Positions 50,901-58,670 of a stretch of 64,000 nt of DNA are shown one piece after another. This DNA is from Apostichopus japonicus. Lineage: Eukaryota; Echinodermata; Holothuroidea; Aspidochirotida; Stichopodidae. Positions within the stretch are counted from its first letter, which is position 1; every line of letters starts with the position of its first letter. Below the pieces are notes generated by a model, which saw only the letters and a program-made list of their open reading frames with translations, did no database searches and was not told the origin of the DNA. The position numbers and the translations under genes were made by a program. Where the stretch lies: contig NC_092579.1 in the NCBI RefSeq assembly GCF_037975245.1, forward strand, positions 20,158,666-20,222,665. The letters run 5' to 3'.

Positions 50901-53900
50901 CATAGATTTGGCGGGTGCTGCTCTCGTTCCCCTAGGTGCTCTGCTCTCCCTCGGGCGGAAGGGTCTGGTTCTCTGGGTCGGTGGGGTTCGGAATTCTGAT
51001 TTGGCCAGAGTCTCCCTTCGGGCCACCTCTTCCTGCAGTTTCTTTTGGAAGCAGCCCACAAAAAGGTCTTCCCCGAGGATTGGTAGTTCCAGCATTCTGT
51101 CCTTCGCCTCCGTCGAAGGCCAATGGATGGCGGAGACGATGTTTTGTCTACGGGCCTTTACGGACCTGGTAGCGACCCTTGCAAATTGATCGTACGCGAG
51201 CCTGACGAGGGGGCCCAGCAGCAGGAGGAGCTGGCCCGCTTCGTCCCTGGATACTTGGCTGCTGTCCTCAGGGAGCTGTTGATGGTGTCGCATGAGGACT
51301 TCAGCTGATAGCATTAGTACCGATGCGAACTTCATGCCCGAACGGGCTGCCATGTCCATCTCTACCAAAAGCTCTTCTAGCTTCCTCTGGTCCGGGGTCT
51401 TGAACACGTGTGTGGATGAGGCCCCTTGTTCGGCTTTTAATCTCTCCTTGGCCTCCTGGGGGATGGTTGGGCATCTAAATAGATCCTTCCAGGCCTCGTC
51501 AGGTACCCTGACCGCTCTATCTGCCCTGGCCGGGAAGGCCGTCCACTTGGTCTTGTTGGCAATGGCCTCAAATCTGTCATAACAGGTTGCGTCTACTGGT
51601 ATGGTAGTTTTGGGCTTATATGACGCTTCGCCGGTCGCCGTCAATTTTGATACCCGGCCCGCCTTCTGCGGTTGCGTCTCGGGTTCCTCGAACCCCAGGT
51701 GTCGTCTGAATATGTCTGCCGCCCGTGTTATTAGCTCCTGTGGGAGGGCTCCTCCTGTCGCGGGCGCTTCCTCCGGTTCGTAATTGTGGCCAAAGCTGTC
51801 CTCTATAGGATCGTAGTCGAGAGGATCTGAATCTATGGGCTCCCCTTCGTCCTCCAAGCCGGAAAGATTCACCGACGCTCTGCAATCCAGAGCGTCCGGG
51901 TCCGGGGCCGGTTGCGGGGCCATGGTCGATACGGGGCTGGTAGGGCCCGGTGCCACGTCGGCTACCGTGGACGTCCTTTGCTCCAGCAGGGGCCGTAGCA
52001 GGCCGGTGAGTTTGGATAGCCAAGCTGGTTCCTCTTCCTGACGCCGTCTCGGGGACCGGCGCCTCCTCTTGGATCTTCTGTATCCATCGTCGGAAGAGTC
52101 CGAGGACTCGTCGGAGATTGGAGAGTATCTCTTCCTCTCTCTCCGTCTTGGGGATCTTGTATGCGACCCCGATCTCTCCCTTCTGGGTCGGCGGGAGGAC
52201 TCTCTCTCCCTACTTTCTCGGGCCGGGATCTCCGTCGGAACCCGCCTCTCTGGCTCCCTGTCCGGCTCCCTGGAACGGGACCGGCTCCGTCTCCGCGTCC
52301 CCTCGGTTGCTCTCTCTTTTGGACCCGAGCCTCCCACGGCCGGAGGGCCGCGCTCTGTGGGTCTGTGTAGCTGCGGCCCGGACTGAGACGGAGTCTCCAG
52401 CCCGGCCGAGCTGTGCCTCTGCTTTGGAGGTCTTTTCTTGGCAGGAGCCTTGCCTTTGCTCCTGCCCTTCCCTCTGGCCGTAACTGATCCGGACGTAGCC
52501 GGGGCCGTTAGGGGAATTCTTTCTCTTTCTCTTTCCTCTCTCTCTACCTCTTTCTCTCCTTCGGCCCTCTCATGGCCACTCTCCTCCACCTCTCTCTCTA
52601 CTACTCCCTCCTCCTCTCTATCTCCCGTTATTCCTGGAACCTCCGGCGCCCCGATTGCGCTCGGGATCGAGTCCAGCCTTCCCTGGAGCTTGCTACGTAA
52701 GCCCTCAAGCCACAGGTCGATGTCCTGCCACTGAGCTGGTGTAAACTTAATACACACCAGGCAGGGGTCTCGTCGAGTGCAGGATCTGCATTTTGGACAA
52801 AGGTCGTGCTCGTCCCAGGCTCTGCCTGGGCGAAACATAGAGCAGTTGATGCACTTCAATGGATTGCGTGACATGCTGAATAACCGGATTAAGGAAGATT
52901 ACTTCTTAGTGATAAATGAACAACAATAGAAGCTTAACGTAAGAAGGGAGAACTAGGGAGGGAATTATGCTTAGGTGGAGCGTAGCGTAACCTAGCAACG
53001 GTAAACAAGGTAACGCTACGGGGTGGCCTAACGAGAAAATGGAAGCTGAAACGAAAATGAGAGAGCGAGAAATACATACAAAAAGGAGTGAATATACGTG
53101 AGCAATATGAATCCCCAAAAGGGGGACGAGAGAAACTAATTGGGGGGAAGAAGCTAGTAAACAAGCTAAGAAAACACAATAACAACAACACGCTTTAGCG
53201 TGGGGAGGAATAGGGCGGGAACCTAGGCAGTTTCGCGGAACTGCTAACCCCGCCGCAAACCAACCCGAGGAGGAAACGCACTACGAAAACAGTCCCCAAA
53301 ACCCTCCCTTTTGACAAAAAGGATACTTATCGGTCAGGAAAGGACTGTCAAACTTCTAAAGATCCGAAGCTAAAAAACTTCCGGCGATCGTCGAAGAAAA
53401 CCAAGACAATTTTCCAAGGAAACTATCCACAAGAAAAATATGCGTGTAGGCACTTGGAATGGTAGAATGAAAAAGGAGGAGGGACCGGAAGGGGGGTCCG
53501 GTCATAGAGGGCGCACAGTGTTATTTATTTACCAGGACTTTATAGGCACGGTAGAATGAGGTGCTAAGGTTGTGAGGAGACAGGTAAGCGAGGAGCGAAG
53601 TAAATACCACCTTGATCAGTGAATATACAGTATGTCCAACATTACAAGTTGTTTGTAATTGCCAAGTTTTTTCCATTTACTAACTCACAAAGAATTGTCA
53701 TCCAACCCAATAGTGTCTATTCAGGATGTAGTCATTATTTGTTCATTTAAGAACATGTGAGACACTTTGGAATGGTAGAATATGAAGGAGTTCACTAGGG
53801 GGTCAGTAAGGGTGCACAGTGTTAAAAGGTTACCAGGGCATACTAGACACGGTAGAATGCAGTGCTTAGGTTGTGGGGAACGAAGTAAATGATTGTGTTG

Positions 53901-54964
53901 TTAATAATTCTTGGTAAGTTTATTATTATGGTCAAACTTGAGGGAAAAATACCTACCCAGATACGGAAGTGTGGTTTAACCAATTTGTTGGGACTTAGTT
54001 CTGTATCTGGATTCACAACATGCATTTGATTTGAACACATAAGCAAGGGTTTTGCCTGCCACACTAATTAACATAAAACTAAAACAGTTCCTTCTTTCAT
54101 CGCCTTTTGAATAAAAAAAAATAAAAAAACAATTGTGCCAAATTTTTCTTCGATACGCAATGTCAGTAAATCTTTCCTTCTCATTAAAATACCGAGAGCA
54201 AACGCCAGAGGACAACCCTTTTGTCAAGTACGGGATGACAAACTAATGAAGCAGCAGTTGAAAGATAACCGAGGCTACCCAAGGGAACAAACCCCAAGTT
54301 GTGGTATCCTGGTTATTTCTGTGAAGCGCTACCGGTGATATAGCTGTCAAAGAGGGGGCGCCACGTCAAGAAAGGCATACCCATTACCACCGATACTTGG
54401 ACTTCATCCAAGGTTCATTAGGGAGTACAGCAAATTACTAGCACTCAGCATATATATCTCTGTATTACTATGCAGACAATAATGATGGAGTATATATTCA
54501 GCATGTTATTAGACATTATATTGCTAGACTGTCGCCGGTAGTTTTGGTTCATTTTATTCGATACAAAATATCGACATTGATGAGGAGTACCCTTGGCGAC
54601 GTCTACATTACTATCTCATATAATACGTACAGTGTAAGTGGGACACAGTACATTTAAGAAGGACTGGACATACCATCTTTAAGTCGAAAGCACAGATAAA
54701 ACACCAAAATGCAAAGCAGAGAGGGAAAAAAAACGAGCAATGACCGGGATGATAAGGGTTAAAGGTTATTTGCAAAAGCAATATTCAGAAAACTGCAAAA
54801 TTTGGACATACTTACCAATTGATCTGCTAAAAGCAAGACAGTCTTGAGACTGAATTTTCTCGTACAAAAATTAAAAAGATCTTCTAAACTTGGCCCCAAA
54901 AGCTCCATTACCATGACGTTATAGTCTCCCTCTGCACCGCACCATTTGACTGTTGGTATACCAA
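26732..54964 (-). CDS. CSNK1D/E-like: Casein kinase 1 delta/epsilon-class gene, visible exons (5' exons outside window)
   Basis: Ser/Thr kinase of the CK1 family; relatives act in Wnt signalling, DNA repair and circadian PER phosphorylation. Exons on the minus strand are 54,816-54,964, 45,278-45,506, 36,396-36,566, 34,902-35,050 and 33,693-33,873, then a terminal exon at 27,618-27,811 or 26,732-26,967. All joins use GT...AG and keep the reading frame. [11 protein letters not shown] and the CK1 signature SINTHLG are intact. The Arg matching the hamster tau site (TARYAS) and the Lys of the second anion site (KQKYE) are present. The tail has a STTRAL block like vertebrate CK1 epsilon. The start Met and ATP-loop exons are not seen and must lie beyond 64,000. 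Confidence 0.92.
27618..27811 (-). CDS. CK1 possible alternative terminal exon, tail version 2
   Basis: A strong pyrimidine tract and acceptor (ctttctcccttccctag) precede a frame that also continues the upstream exon (split codon G|GC). It would give about 63 residues, Ser/Gln/Arg-rich with a [10 protein letters not shown] segment, ending in TAG. The block is GC-richer than its surroundings. It lies between the STTRAL exon and the RLHRG exon, so use of it would replace the conserved tail. Known CK1 delta isoforms also differ by alternative last exons. Transcript support is unknown. Confidence 0.4.
27812..33692 (-). other. CK1 intron
   Basis: Intronic sequence with no further exon recognised. 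It holds a 200-bp tandem repeat array (28,903-29,430), a TG tract near 30,003, G-tracts near 30,370 and 30,900, and poly-A/poly-T runs. Reading through the donor at 33,692 would add about a dozen residues before a stop, which is only relevant if the intron is retained. Confidence 0.6.
28903..29430. repeat. About 200-bp tandem repeat, 2.6 copies
   Basis: The block tatcctcaaaatgtac..gcgatttatctgtttataa..gaggtcatgtttcagcgagg recurs with a period of about 204 then 197 bases; the landmark is at 28,993, 29,197 and 29,394. A separate 75-bp fragment of the same unit lies at 29,797-29,870. The fragments include a gaggggagggg purine run. Confidence 0.85.
33693..33873 (-). CDS. CK1 exon: start of C-terminal tail
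   Basis: Encodes the beginning of the regulatory tail: [15 protein letters not shown], then SSTTRAL and a Gly-rich stretch, comparable to the DRERRE...ATRAL region of CK1 epsilon. The acceptor is gcagcag, a NAGNAG tandem site, so the exon may begin at 33,873 (adding Gln) or 33,870. The donor is GGTG|gtaagt. Confidence 0.88.
34902..35050 (-). CDS. CK1 exon: end of kinase C-lobe
   Basis: Encodes [34 protein letters not shown] and VFDWNMLKF, the end of the CK1 catalytic domain. Acceptor tttgtag, donor TTT|gtaagt. Compared with vertebrates, NFCRSLRFDD is replaced by [10 protein letters not shown] and GFSYDY by GFFYDY. Confidence 0.95.
35714..35873. mobile_element. Short MITE sharing the TIR of the 59.8-kb foldback element
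   Basis: Its right 98 bases match 60,236-60,333 (landmarks ataggaattgaatgcaaat and gacctggactattctttt). The left end reads as an imperfect inverted copy (aaagaattgtactggtcaaa). About 160 bp in all, non-coding, in a CK1 intron. Confidence 0.65.
36396..36566 (-). CDS. CK1 exon: [10 protein letters not shown] region
   Basis: Encodes [41 protein letters not shown] and [12 protein letters not shown]. The Lys in KQKYE corresponds to Lys224 of vertebrate CK1 delta/epsilon, an anion-binding residue. Acceptor tctgcag; donor GCGT|gtaagt. Confidence 0.95.
36567..45277 (-). other. CK1 intron, 8.7 kb
   Basis: AT-rich intron with G/A tracts (37,704; 38,200; 38,975) and many ctgtac/gtacag words. No exon is recognised on the minus strand. 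One plus-strand open frame at 43,925-44,173 is listed separately. Confidence 0.6.
43925..44173 (+). CDS. Unrecognised 82-residue open frame inside a CK1 intron
   Basis: Begins at an ATG with a favourable context (aaacATGG). It encodes a mixed hydrophilic protein with a Leu-rich middle, an acidic EEEEEN run and a basic RKVKRS segment before a terminal IIWW. The frame has ordinary amino-acid composition and is GC-richer than flanking intron, but the opposite strand is open too and no family is recognised. It may be an exon relic, a small nested gene or chance. Confidence 0.2.
   Translation: MAQHPTDNILKAWRVHELSRNPADRAIRFTASLLLCHRSLTFNLREQFLRESKVEEEEENSGRQDPSLVTSLRKVKRSIIWW
45278..45506 (-). CDS. 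CK1 exon: catalytic loop and DFG
   Basis: Encodes [54 protein letters not shown] and [15 protein letters not shown]. It carries the catalytic Asp in HRD, the DFG metal-binding Asp and the CK1-specific SIN motif in place of APE. The Arg in TARYAS matches Arg178, the residue changed in the hamster tau clock mutant. Acceptor ctcttccag; donor ATAG|gtaagt. Confidence 0.96.
47110..47227. repeat. DIRS left inverted terminal repeat
   Basis: 118 bp, exactly the reverse complement of 53,472-53,589. The element extends 39 bp farther out (47,071-47,109), a part represented only in the internal complementary region. Confidence 0.92.
47705..47803. repeat. DIRS internal complementary region
   Basis: 47,705-47,757 is the reverse complement of the left end (47,071-47,123). 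47,757-47,803 is the reverse complement of the right end (53,560-53,606). Together they equal the junction of a circularised element, the hallmark template used to complete DIRS ends. The region overlaps the recombinase stop codon. Confidence 0.9.
47796..48865 (-). CDS. DIRS tyrosine recombinase (frameshifted)
   Basis: The core frame (47,796-48,737) holds the tyrosine-recombinase residues: an Arg cluster SARRRS near residue 119, HDVR near 239-242, a Trp near 265 and the nucleophilic Tyr in FVACYL near 275. The N-terminal core-binding segment ([20 protein letters not shown], then [13 protein letters not shown]) is in another frame that ends within the core. The two must join near 48,690-48,705, so a small indel breaks the gene. 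It would integrate the circular DNA copy in the nucleus. ORF start near 48,865 overlaps the end of ORF2. Confidence 0.85.
48789..49415 (-). CDS. DIRS ORF2, RNase H end and methyltransferase-like domain
   Basis: Continues the RT/RNase H frame after a one-base shift. Recognisable parts are [13 protein letters not shown] (end of RNase H) and then [31 protein letters not shown] and [12 protein letters not shown], the region described in DIRS elements as DNA N6-adenine-methyltransferase-like. The upstream half of this long open frame (49,416-50,690) is only a shadow of the RT frame. Confidence 0.8.
   Translation of the reverse strand, partial: GGTRSERLCRLAWEVITAAEDSGTILRASHIAGKLNVMADALSRGHIDPNEWSLEQETYDRIFSIFGRPTIDLFATHKNNKLQTFCSRRFHPLAYHTDAMSLSWDHMDAYIFPPLCMIGQVLRKIRNSKGRFTLIAPFWPRRPWFAEIPQLLMDVPVSLPDKPLLLSQRQGTLSHPDIKGLQLVAWRLSGLPTTERLFRSSCRDGSRR
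49370..50797 (-). CDS. DIRS ORF2, reverse transcriptase and RNase H
   Basis: The RT domain spans about residues 80-290: DLRDAYLHI (first catalytic Asp near 162), [13 protein letters not shown], and YLDD at 226-229. RNase H follows with [23 protein letters not shown] and TDNATVVAY. The frame then runs out 20 codons after a five-base G run (49,411-49,415 on the plus strand as C5). The correct continuation is in the next frame, so one G is missing or a -1 frameshift occurs there. It overlaps the end of the gag frame by 44 bases. Confidence 0.9.
   Translation of the reverse strand: MTAPPLDQRSPPSPRGAHLTAAIPPVGGRLTNFSQQWEFIGGDKWVLDTVRHGYKIEFSSSPPFGGGGRQTLTPTDPVKRLALEGEILALLAKQAITRVPEETGPLFRSSFFLTKKRDGTWRPILNLKPLNTKHIRPKHFRMETLNLILPLLRKGMWAATVDLRDAYLHILIHREHRRFLAFRYAEQDYQFRALPFGLATAPRTFTRVAGAVVAYLRKRGVTLYAYLDDWLVVGNSLSEATNNVHKTLQTLQELGWIVNQKKSRLSPSQTIQFLGAILDFTTGVARPSEERVAAVKATTQQILAHRGSPTGTWLRALGLMASLVDIVRLCRLHMRPLQLHLLRSADPTDPDKTTLIYRSEEVTQHFRWWLDPNNWSSGVPFAIQLPMTSITTDASLSGWGAHWSNRTAWGTWSQTERSLHINILEMMAVKRALEVFNDHVQGTITTIFTDNATVVAYINRQGAPAQRDCADSRGR
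50754..52874 (-). CDS. DIRS gag-like protein
   Basis: 706 residues. The N terminus is Cys-rich with CINC, CPKC and CLVC pairs, suggesting a zinc-binding fold. It is followed by a highly charged Glu/Arg/Ser region with RS dipeptides and an alpha-helical central domain (about residues 430-600). The Arg/Gly/Ser-rich C terminus suits nucleic-acid binding. It is the first frame of the element and full-length, with no break seen. Structural role inferred from position. Confidence 0.85.
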   Translation of the reverse strand: MSRNPLKCINCSMFRPGRAWDEHDLCPKCRSCTRRDPCLVCIKFTPAQWQDIDLWLEGLRSKLQGRLDSIPSAIGAPEVPGITGDREEEGVVEREVEESGHERAEGEKEVEREERERERIPLTAPATSGSVTARGKGRSKGKAPAKKRPPKQRHSSAGLETPSQSGPQLHRPTERGPPAVGGSGPKERATEGTRRRSRSRSREPDREPERRVPTEIPARESRERESSRRPRRERSGSHTRSPRRRERKRYSPISDESSDSSDDGYRRSKRRRRSPRRRQEEEPAWLSKLTGLLRPLLEQRTSTVADVAPGPTSPVSTMAPQPAPDPDALDCRASVNLSGLEDEGEPIDSDPLDYDPIEDSFGHNYEPEEAPATGGALPQELITRAADIFRRHLGFEEPETQPQKAGRVSKLTATGEASYKPKTTIPVDATCYDRFEAIANKTKWTAFPARADRAVRVPDEAWKDLFRCPTIPQEAKERLKAEQGASSTHVFKTPDQRKLEELLVEMDMAARSGMKFASVLMLSAEVLMRHHQQLPEDSSQVSRDEAGQLLLLLGPLVRLAYDQFARVATRSVKARRQNIVSAIHWPSTEAKDRMLELPILGEDLFVGCFQKKLQEEVARRETLAKSEFRTPPTQRTRPFRPRESRAPRGTRAAPAKSMSRGALRGRSRGAAFRPTRPWAPRGGRGSSSTRRDSDRSSTRPAFAAQP
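53472..53589. repeat. DIRS right inverted terminal repeat
   Basis: 118 bp, identical to the left repeat in inverted orientation. The element continues to 53,606 with a part copied in the internal complementary region. Confidence 0.92.
53763..53893. repeat. Diverged DIRS end (relic)
   Basis: About 130 bp resembling the right end of the intact element in the same orientation: tggaatggtagaat, gtgcacagtgtta, accagg, acggtagaatg, gtgcttaggttgtg and gaacgaagtaaat occur in the same order. It differs by many substitutions and indels. It lies only 160 bp outside the intact element. Confidence 0.7.
53894..54815 (-). other. CK1 intron segment, no gene seen
   Basis: AT-rich intron between the DIRS relic and the GIPT exon. 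Nothing is recognised on either strand. Confidence 0.6.
54816..54964 (-). CDS. CK1 exon: [15 protein letters not shown] region
   Basis: Encodes [32 protein letters not shown] and [14 protein letters not shown], the hinge and helix D/E region of CK1 delta/epsilon. Acceptor ttttatcag, donor ATTG|gtaagt. It is the most upstream exon found, and the next codon is split with an exon outside the window. Confidence 0.96.
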
Positions 54965-57900
54965 CTGATAAAATAAACAAGAGAAAAGACAAGATAAACC
55001 TTATATATATATATGTATTGAAGTTAAATCTATTATAAAGTGGTCCTGATTGAAATCTATAGAAAAAACAGTACTTAATACTACTGGGGAAAGTGGGATG
55101 GGGGAAAGGGGCTATGGAAGGAAGGGGTGGAGAAGTGGGAAGGTGGATAGGAAAGGATGATGGGATGCAGATTTCATCACAAAAGAATAAAAGTACTGTC
55201 AGGACTGTAAGAGGAAAGAACTACCTGAAAAAAACACTGTCTTTCTTACACTCTTCAAACTTGCATCACAAATGATGAAATTAACAGGCCTGCATAAACT
55301 TGAAAGGTTTGCAGCAGGTGGTAAAATTAATATGCTTTTATATACATAAGTTGTGGGACCCAATCATTTTCTGTACTGGATTAAACTGATTAATAATAAC
55401 ATACAGCAGCAACCGTTCAGAGCAATAAAAGTTGTATTTAACCATGTCACAGATCTCCTCTTCCTTACCAAAATGTTGTGTACAATTTTGTGTACAAATG
55501 TGTACAGTATGAATACGAAATGGCTTAATTGGACAGAACCACACAAAGTTTCAAATCAATGTAAACTTGAAACTTAAAAGTGATAAGTGCCTGGCAATGT
55601 AGAATTATGTTGTGAACTACTACTAATTCCCTCAAGTCAAACAATATACCAAGTGAGCAGTGATACAGTACTATATATCCCTTTTCATCACCAGCTATAT
55701 AGAAATCCAAGATAACACTTGACTTGTAAGTATATATCAATCAATTTTAATATCTAGCAATATATTAACTGAGGAGCTTTTCTATCATGTTACCCCTGAG
55801 AGGAAGTGCCATCCTCTGACAAGCTGTCAAATCTGTTATTCGATACTTTACATACTGTAAATACAAGTGTACATACAAGTGTACATACATACATACATAC
55901 ATACATACATACATACATACATACATACATACATACATACATACATACATACATACATACATACATACATACATACATACATACAAAGAATGTACTATGA
56001 CCCTTAACAACAGTCAGGCTATGGAAACTACAAGGTAAAAGGATGTTGGTTTCAGTCTTGTTAATTGCAGGTTGATGTCTTTTAACATGTCCCATGAAAT
56101 GACTCATACCTGTGCTTACACAATTTGTGAACAGAGTTACACGCCTTAGTCTGTCTCCTAGGTTACTGAAGCAGCAATGTACTGTATACACATGCCAATA
56201 GTGCTTGAACACATGTACACAATCGAGGAACACTGTGGCATTTCAGCCAGAATCACTGTGGAAATCTTTTGCGCAATTCCAAGGAATTTCACAAAGTTTT
56301 GGGAAATGAAAGAAATTTTGGAATACGTACAAACAGTGGTTAGATCGAGGATGTAAGCACAACCAAAATAAAATATATATTGTATGAAAAATTCAAAAGT
56401 CCTTAATTAAAGTGAATGGAAAAGACAGACAGACAGACAGACAAAGTCACCTATTGTTCAACATGTGAAAATTAGCTGACTAGTGAATGTCCTCAGCCCC
56501 AACCCATGGATAACATGCACTTGAACTTTTACTGGATACTAGATATTTCCTTTCATTGAAAACATATAAAGTTTAAACATATTGATTCCCAGTACTTTAC
56601 TGGTCTGGTAATTTATGAGCTTAAATACTTACCTGCCTTCAATCTACCCATCTACTTTCTTCACCTAACCTACTAAATTTGAAATGTTTTAGTTGCCGTC
56701 CAAACTCTTCCCCCTCCCCCCCCCCAAAAAAAAAACTCACGCCCAGTCCTGACTCTCCACTCTCTAACTTAGTTCCTGGTCTACCCCTTCAGAACATCTC
56801 TTAAATTATAAATAAGCTTACTGAAGTTATTTTGCATTCCCTTCATTTCCAGATTCTACCAAACCTCTTCTGATTAAACTTCATCCTTTCATAAAAATCT
56901 ACCTATATTGTATGATGAGAACTCATCATCATATCGCTAGAATTCCTGTAACACACATTCTACAAAACACTGCTAATTTATGCACTCTCTGTTAAATCTA
57001 CTGTACATCAATATCATCCAGCATCCAAAAATGGTACATATATACACATCAAATTTGTGTTGATTTTGTGGATCACTGGAGGCACAGGTATTGCAAGGGT
57101 CTTACCAATTGTTTGTAAGCAAGATACAGTAGATCAGAGTATGTATGCATGCTGTATGAAGGAAATCCCCTGATTCGAATCGCTACAGTAATTCTTCCAT
57201 CAAAACCTTAATACTAAGATGGATGAGTGAGATTTATGCTTTATTTCAATGTGAGTGTGACTACTACATACATGGGCTTACCCTGGAACTATTTATGTCA
57301 GCATTACAAAGAGAGAAGGGAAACTTAATAGCCAAATATATGTGGGTGGGTAAAAGTCTCTTAGCCAATATATACACCCGAGTCAATAACAACTGGGTCC
57401 CACTGAACAATAGCCTATTGTCTTTCTGTTTGTCTTAGGTGGTCAACAAGTTCTGTTGCTAACCAATGGGTATTGTATTTGCTGGTACAATAACTGTTGG
57501 ATACTTGCATTGAGTTCAGCAACCAGTAATTTGTACCACAAGCACATGTGCTGCAATGCACACTTTGCAAATGACGTCACAATCATTAACCTATATATGT
57601 ATGTAGAAAATTTGTATTTTTTGTGTCAAATCAACAGCAAAAACCCCAACACTGCTGCTCTGTCAATCAATGATATGAAAGTTACGCTAATGTTCAACAA
57701 CCCTGGCCATCTCTCCACACCCCCCCCCCACTCACCGCATCCCTCCCCCCTCAACAACCTCAATCTCAAACCCAAAAGCTATATCACCAATGGTGCTGGC
57801 ATTTGTATATACTATACTCTGGAAGATGGCTATGAACTGTGATATTACAGTAGATAAGAGGAAAGATAAGAGGAACTCCAGAGGACATCCAGAGGTTGTT

Positions 57901-58396
57901 AATAGAGCTACTACTATAATTTAAAAACATAACAGTACAAGCAGTTTTAAATCTACATATCTTTATATGAAAAAGGTAATTAGTAAATCACATGGAAGGC
58001 TCTTTGAGGTCAGGGTTGTATCCTCCTCAGCTTTTCTGTTCTGGTGTTGCTAATATACTATTTATATTGTTTTATAATTTCTAATACACTGATAAGATTT
58101 TATTGCATGTTGAACAATACAAAGTTCATATTTTCAAGTGAAACAATATCGTACTAACTATTGTGCCTGGCATAACAACTAAGTAATATTCCTGTCTTCA
58201 GGAATATACATAATAATACTGCAGCCACCACACACAGTCTCTTCATGCTCAGCATCAAATAAATTACTGTCCAAAACACAATTCCTTCCACCCATTATAA
58301 ATAAAACACACAGGAACTGAACTGAACTAAACAGTAGGGTGAAGGGTCAGATCATTGCAAATGCATACACTGTAGATGTAGGGTAGATTGTAGAAG
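54965..58396 (-). other. CK1 intron, left part of the upstream intron
   Basis: Intronic, AT-rich, with the CATA tract and a short (ACAG)n run near 56,425. No exon for the CK1 N lobe (HIESKFYK-type sequence) is found. A few open frames of 60-130 codons on the plus strand are unsupported. Confidence 0.55.
55882..55985. repeat. Tetranucleotide microsatellite (CATA)26
   Basis: 104 bp of uninterrupted tacatacataca. Two interrupted gtgtacata units precede it. Open frames across it are repeat artefacts. Confidence 0.98.
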
Positions 58397-58670
58397 ATAG
58401 TTCATTGTACTGTCCCACATTATAGTTAGATTTACTGATGAATTAAAGGGTGTGCCTGCAATCTACCAATCATCATCTCCAGGTGAAATCAATAGTTCAT
58501 TGTACTGTCCCAAATTATATGTGTAAAAGTAAGTGGGCCTGACATTTCGATCCTAGCAGGATCTTCTTCAGAGGCTGAATGACAAGTAGTTGACATAATT
58601 ATAGTTAGGTATACTGATGAATTAAAGGATGTGCCTTCAATCTACCAAGCATCCTCGCCTGTGAAATCAA
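58397..58670 (-). mobile_element. Retrozyme-like tandem repeat (179-bp unit)
   Basis: Two adjoining units share the flanks agttcattgtactgtccca, actgatgaattaaagg and gaaatcaata. The right unit (58,492-58,670) is complete at 179 bp and contains a hammerhead-like motif. The left unit (58,397-58,491) lacks 84 bp, including the ribozyme, apparently by deletion between two attata repeats. Small tandem repeats with type I hammerheads are the described form of animal retrozymes, non-autonomous retroelements that give circular RNAs. Flanking mobilising enzymes are not seen. Confidence 0.6.
58534..58577 (-). ncRNA. Hammerhead ribozyme-like motif (type I)
   Basis: Minus strand: stem I strand AGCCU, core CUGAAGA (58,565-58,571), one extra A, stem II GAUCC/GGAUC with a UGCUA loop, core GAAA, a two-base palindromic stem III in AUGU, then the cleavage triplet GUC (ending at 58,541). 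The returning stem I strand AGGC gives four base pairs. An extra A beside the core is known in a viroid hammerhead. The tiny stem III suggests it would work best as a dimer, which a tandem repeat provides. Confidence 0.62.

Larger units (their letters stand above)
47071..53606 (-). mobile_element. DIRS-like tyrosine-recombinase retrotransposon
   Basis: A 6.5-kb element in the same orientation as the host CK1 gene. It has 118-bp inverted terminal repeats that are identical base for base, an internal complementary region matching the joined ends, no visible target duplication, and three frames (gag-like, RT/RNase H/methyltransferase-like, tyrosine recombinase). These features define the DIRS group, which is thought to integrate a circular intermediate by recombinase. 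Frameshifts within ORF2 and the recombinase suggest this copy is defective unless they are sequence errors or recoding sites. Confidence 0.9.

Noticed and set aside
50331-52734. Several plus-strand frames of 70-220 codons opposite the DIRS gag and RT
   Set aside because: Antisense shadows in GC-rich coding sequence; no family features.
47041-53640. Target-site duplication around the DIRS element
   Set aside because: Flanks ggggaa and ccacct share no direct repeat, as expected for tyrosine-recombinase integration.
55765-56233. Frames with Cys-Met-Tyr-Val or Thr-Tyr-Ile-His repeats
   Set aside because: Pure translation of the CATA microsatellite.
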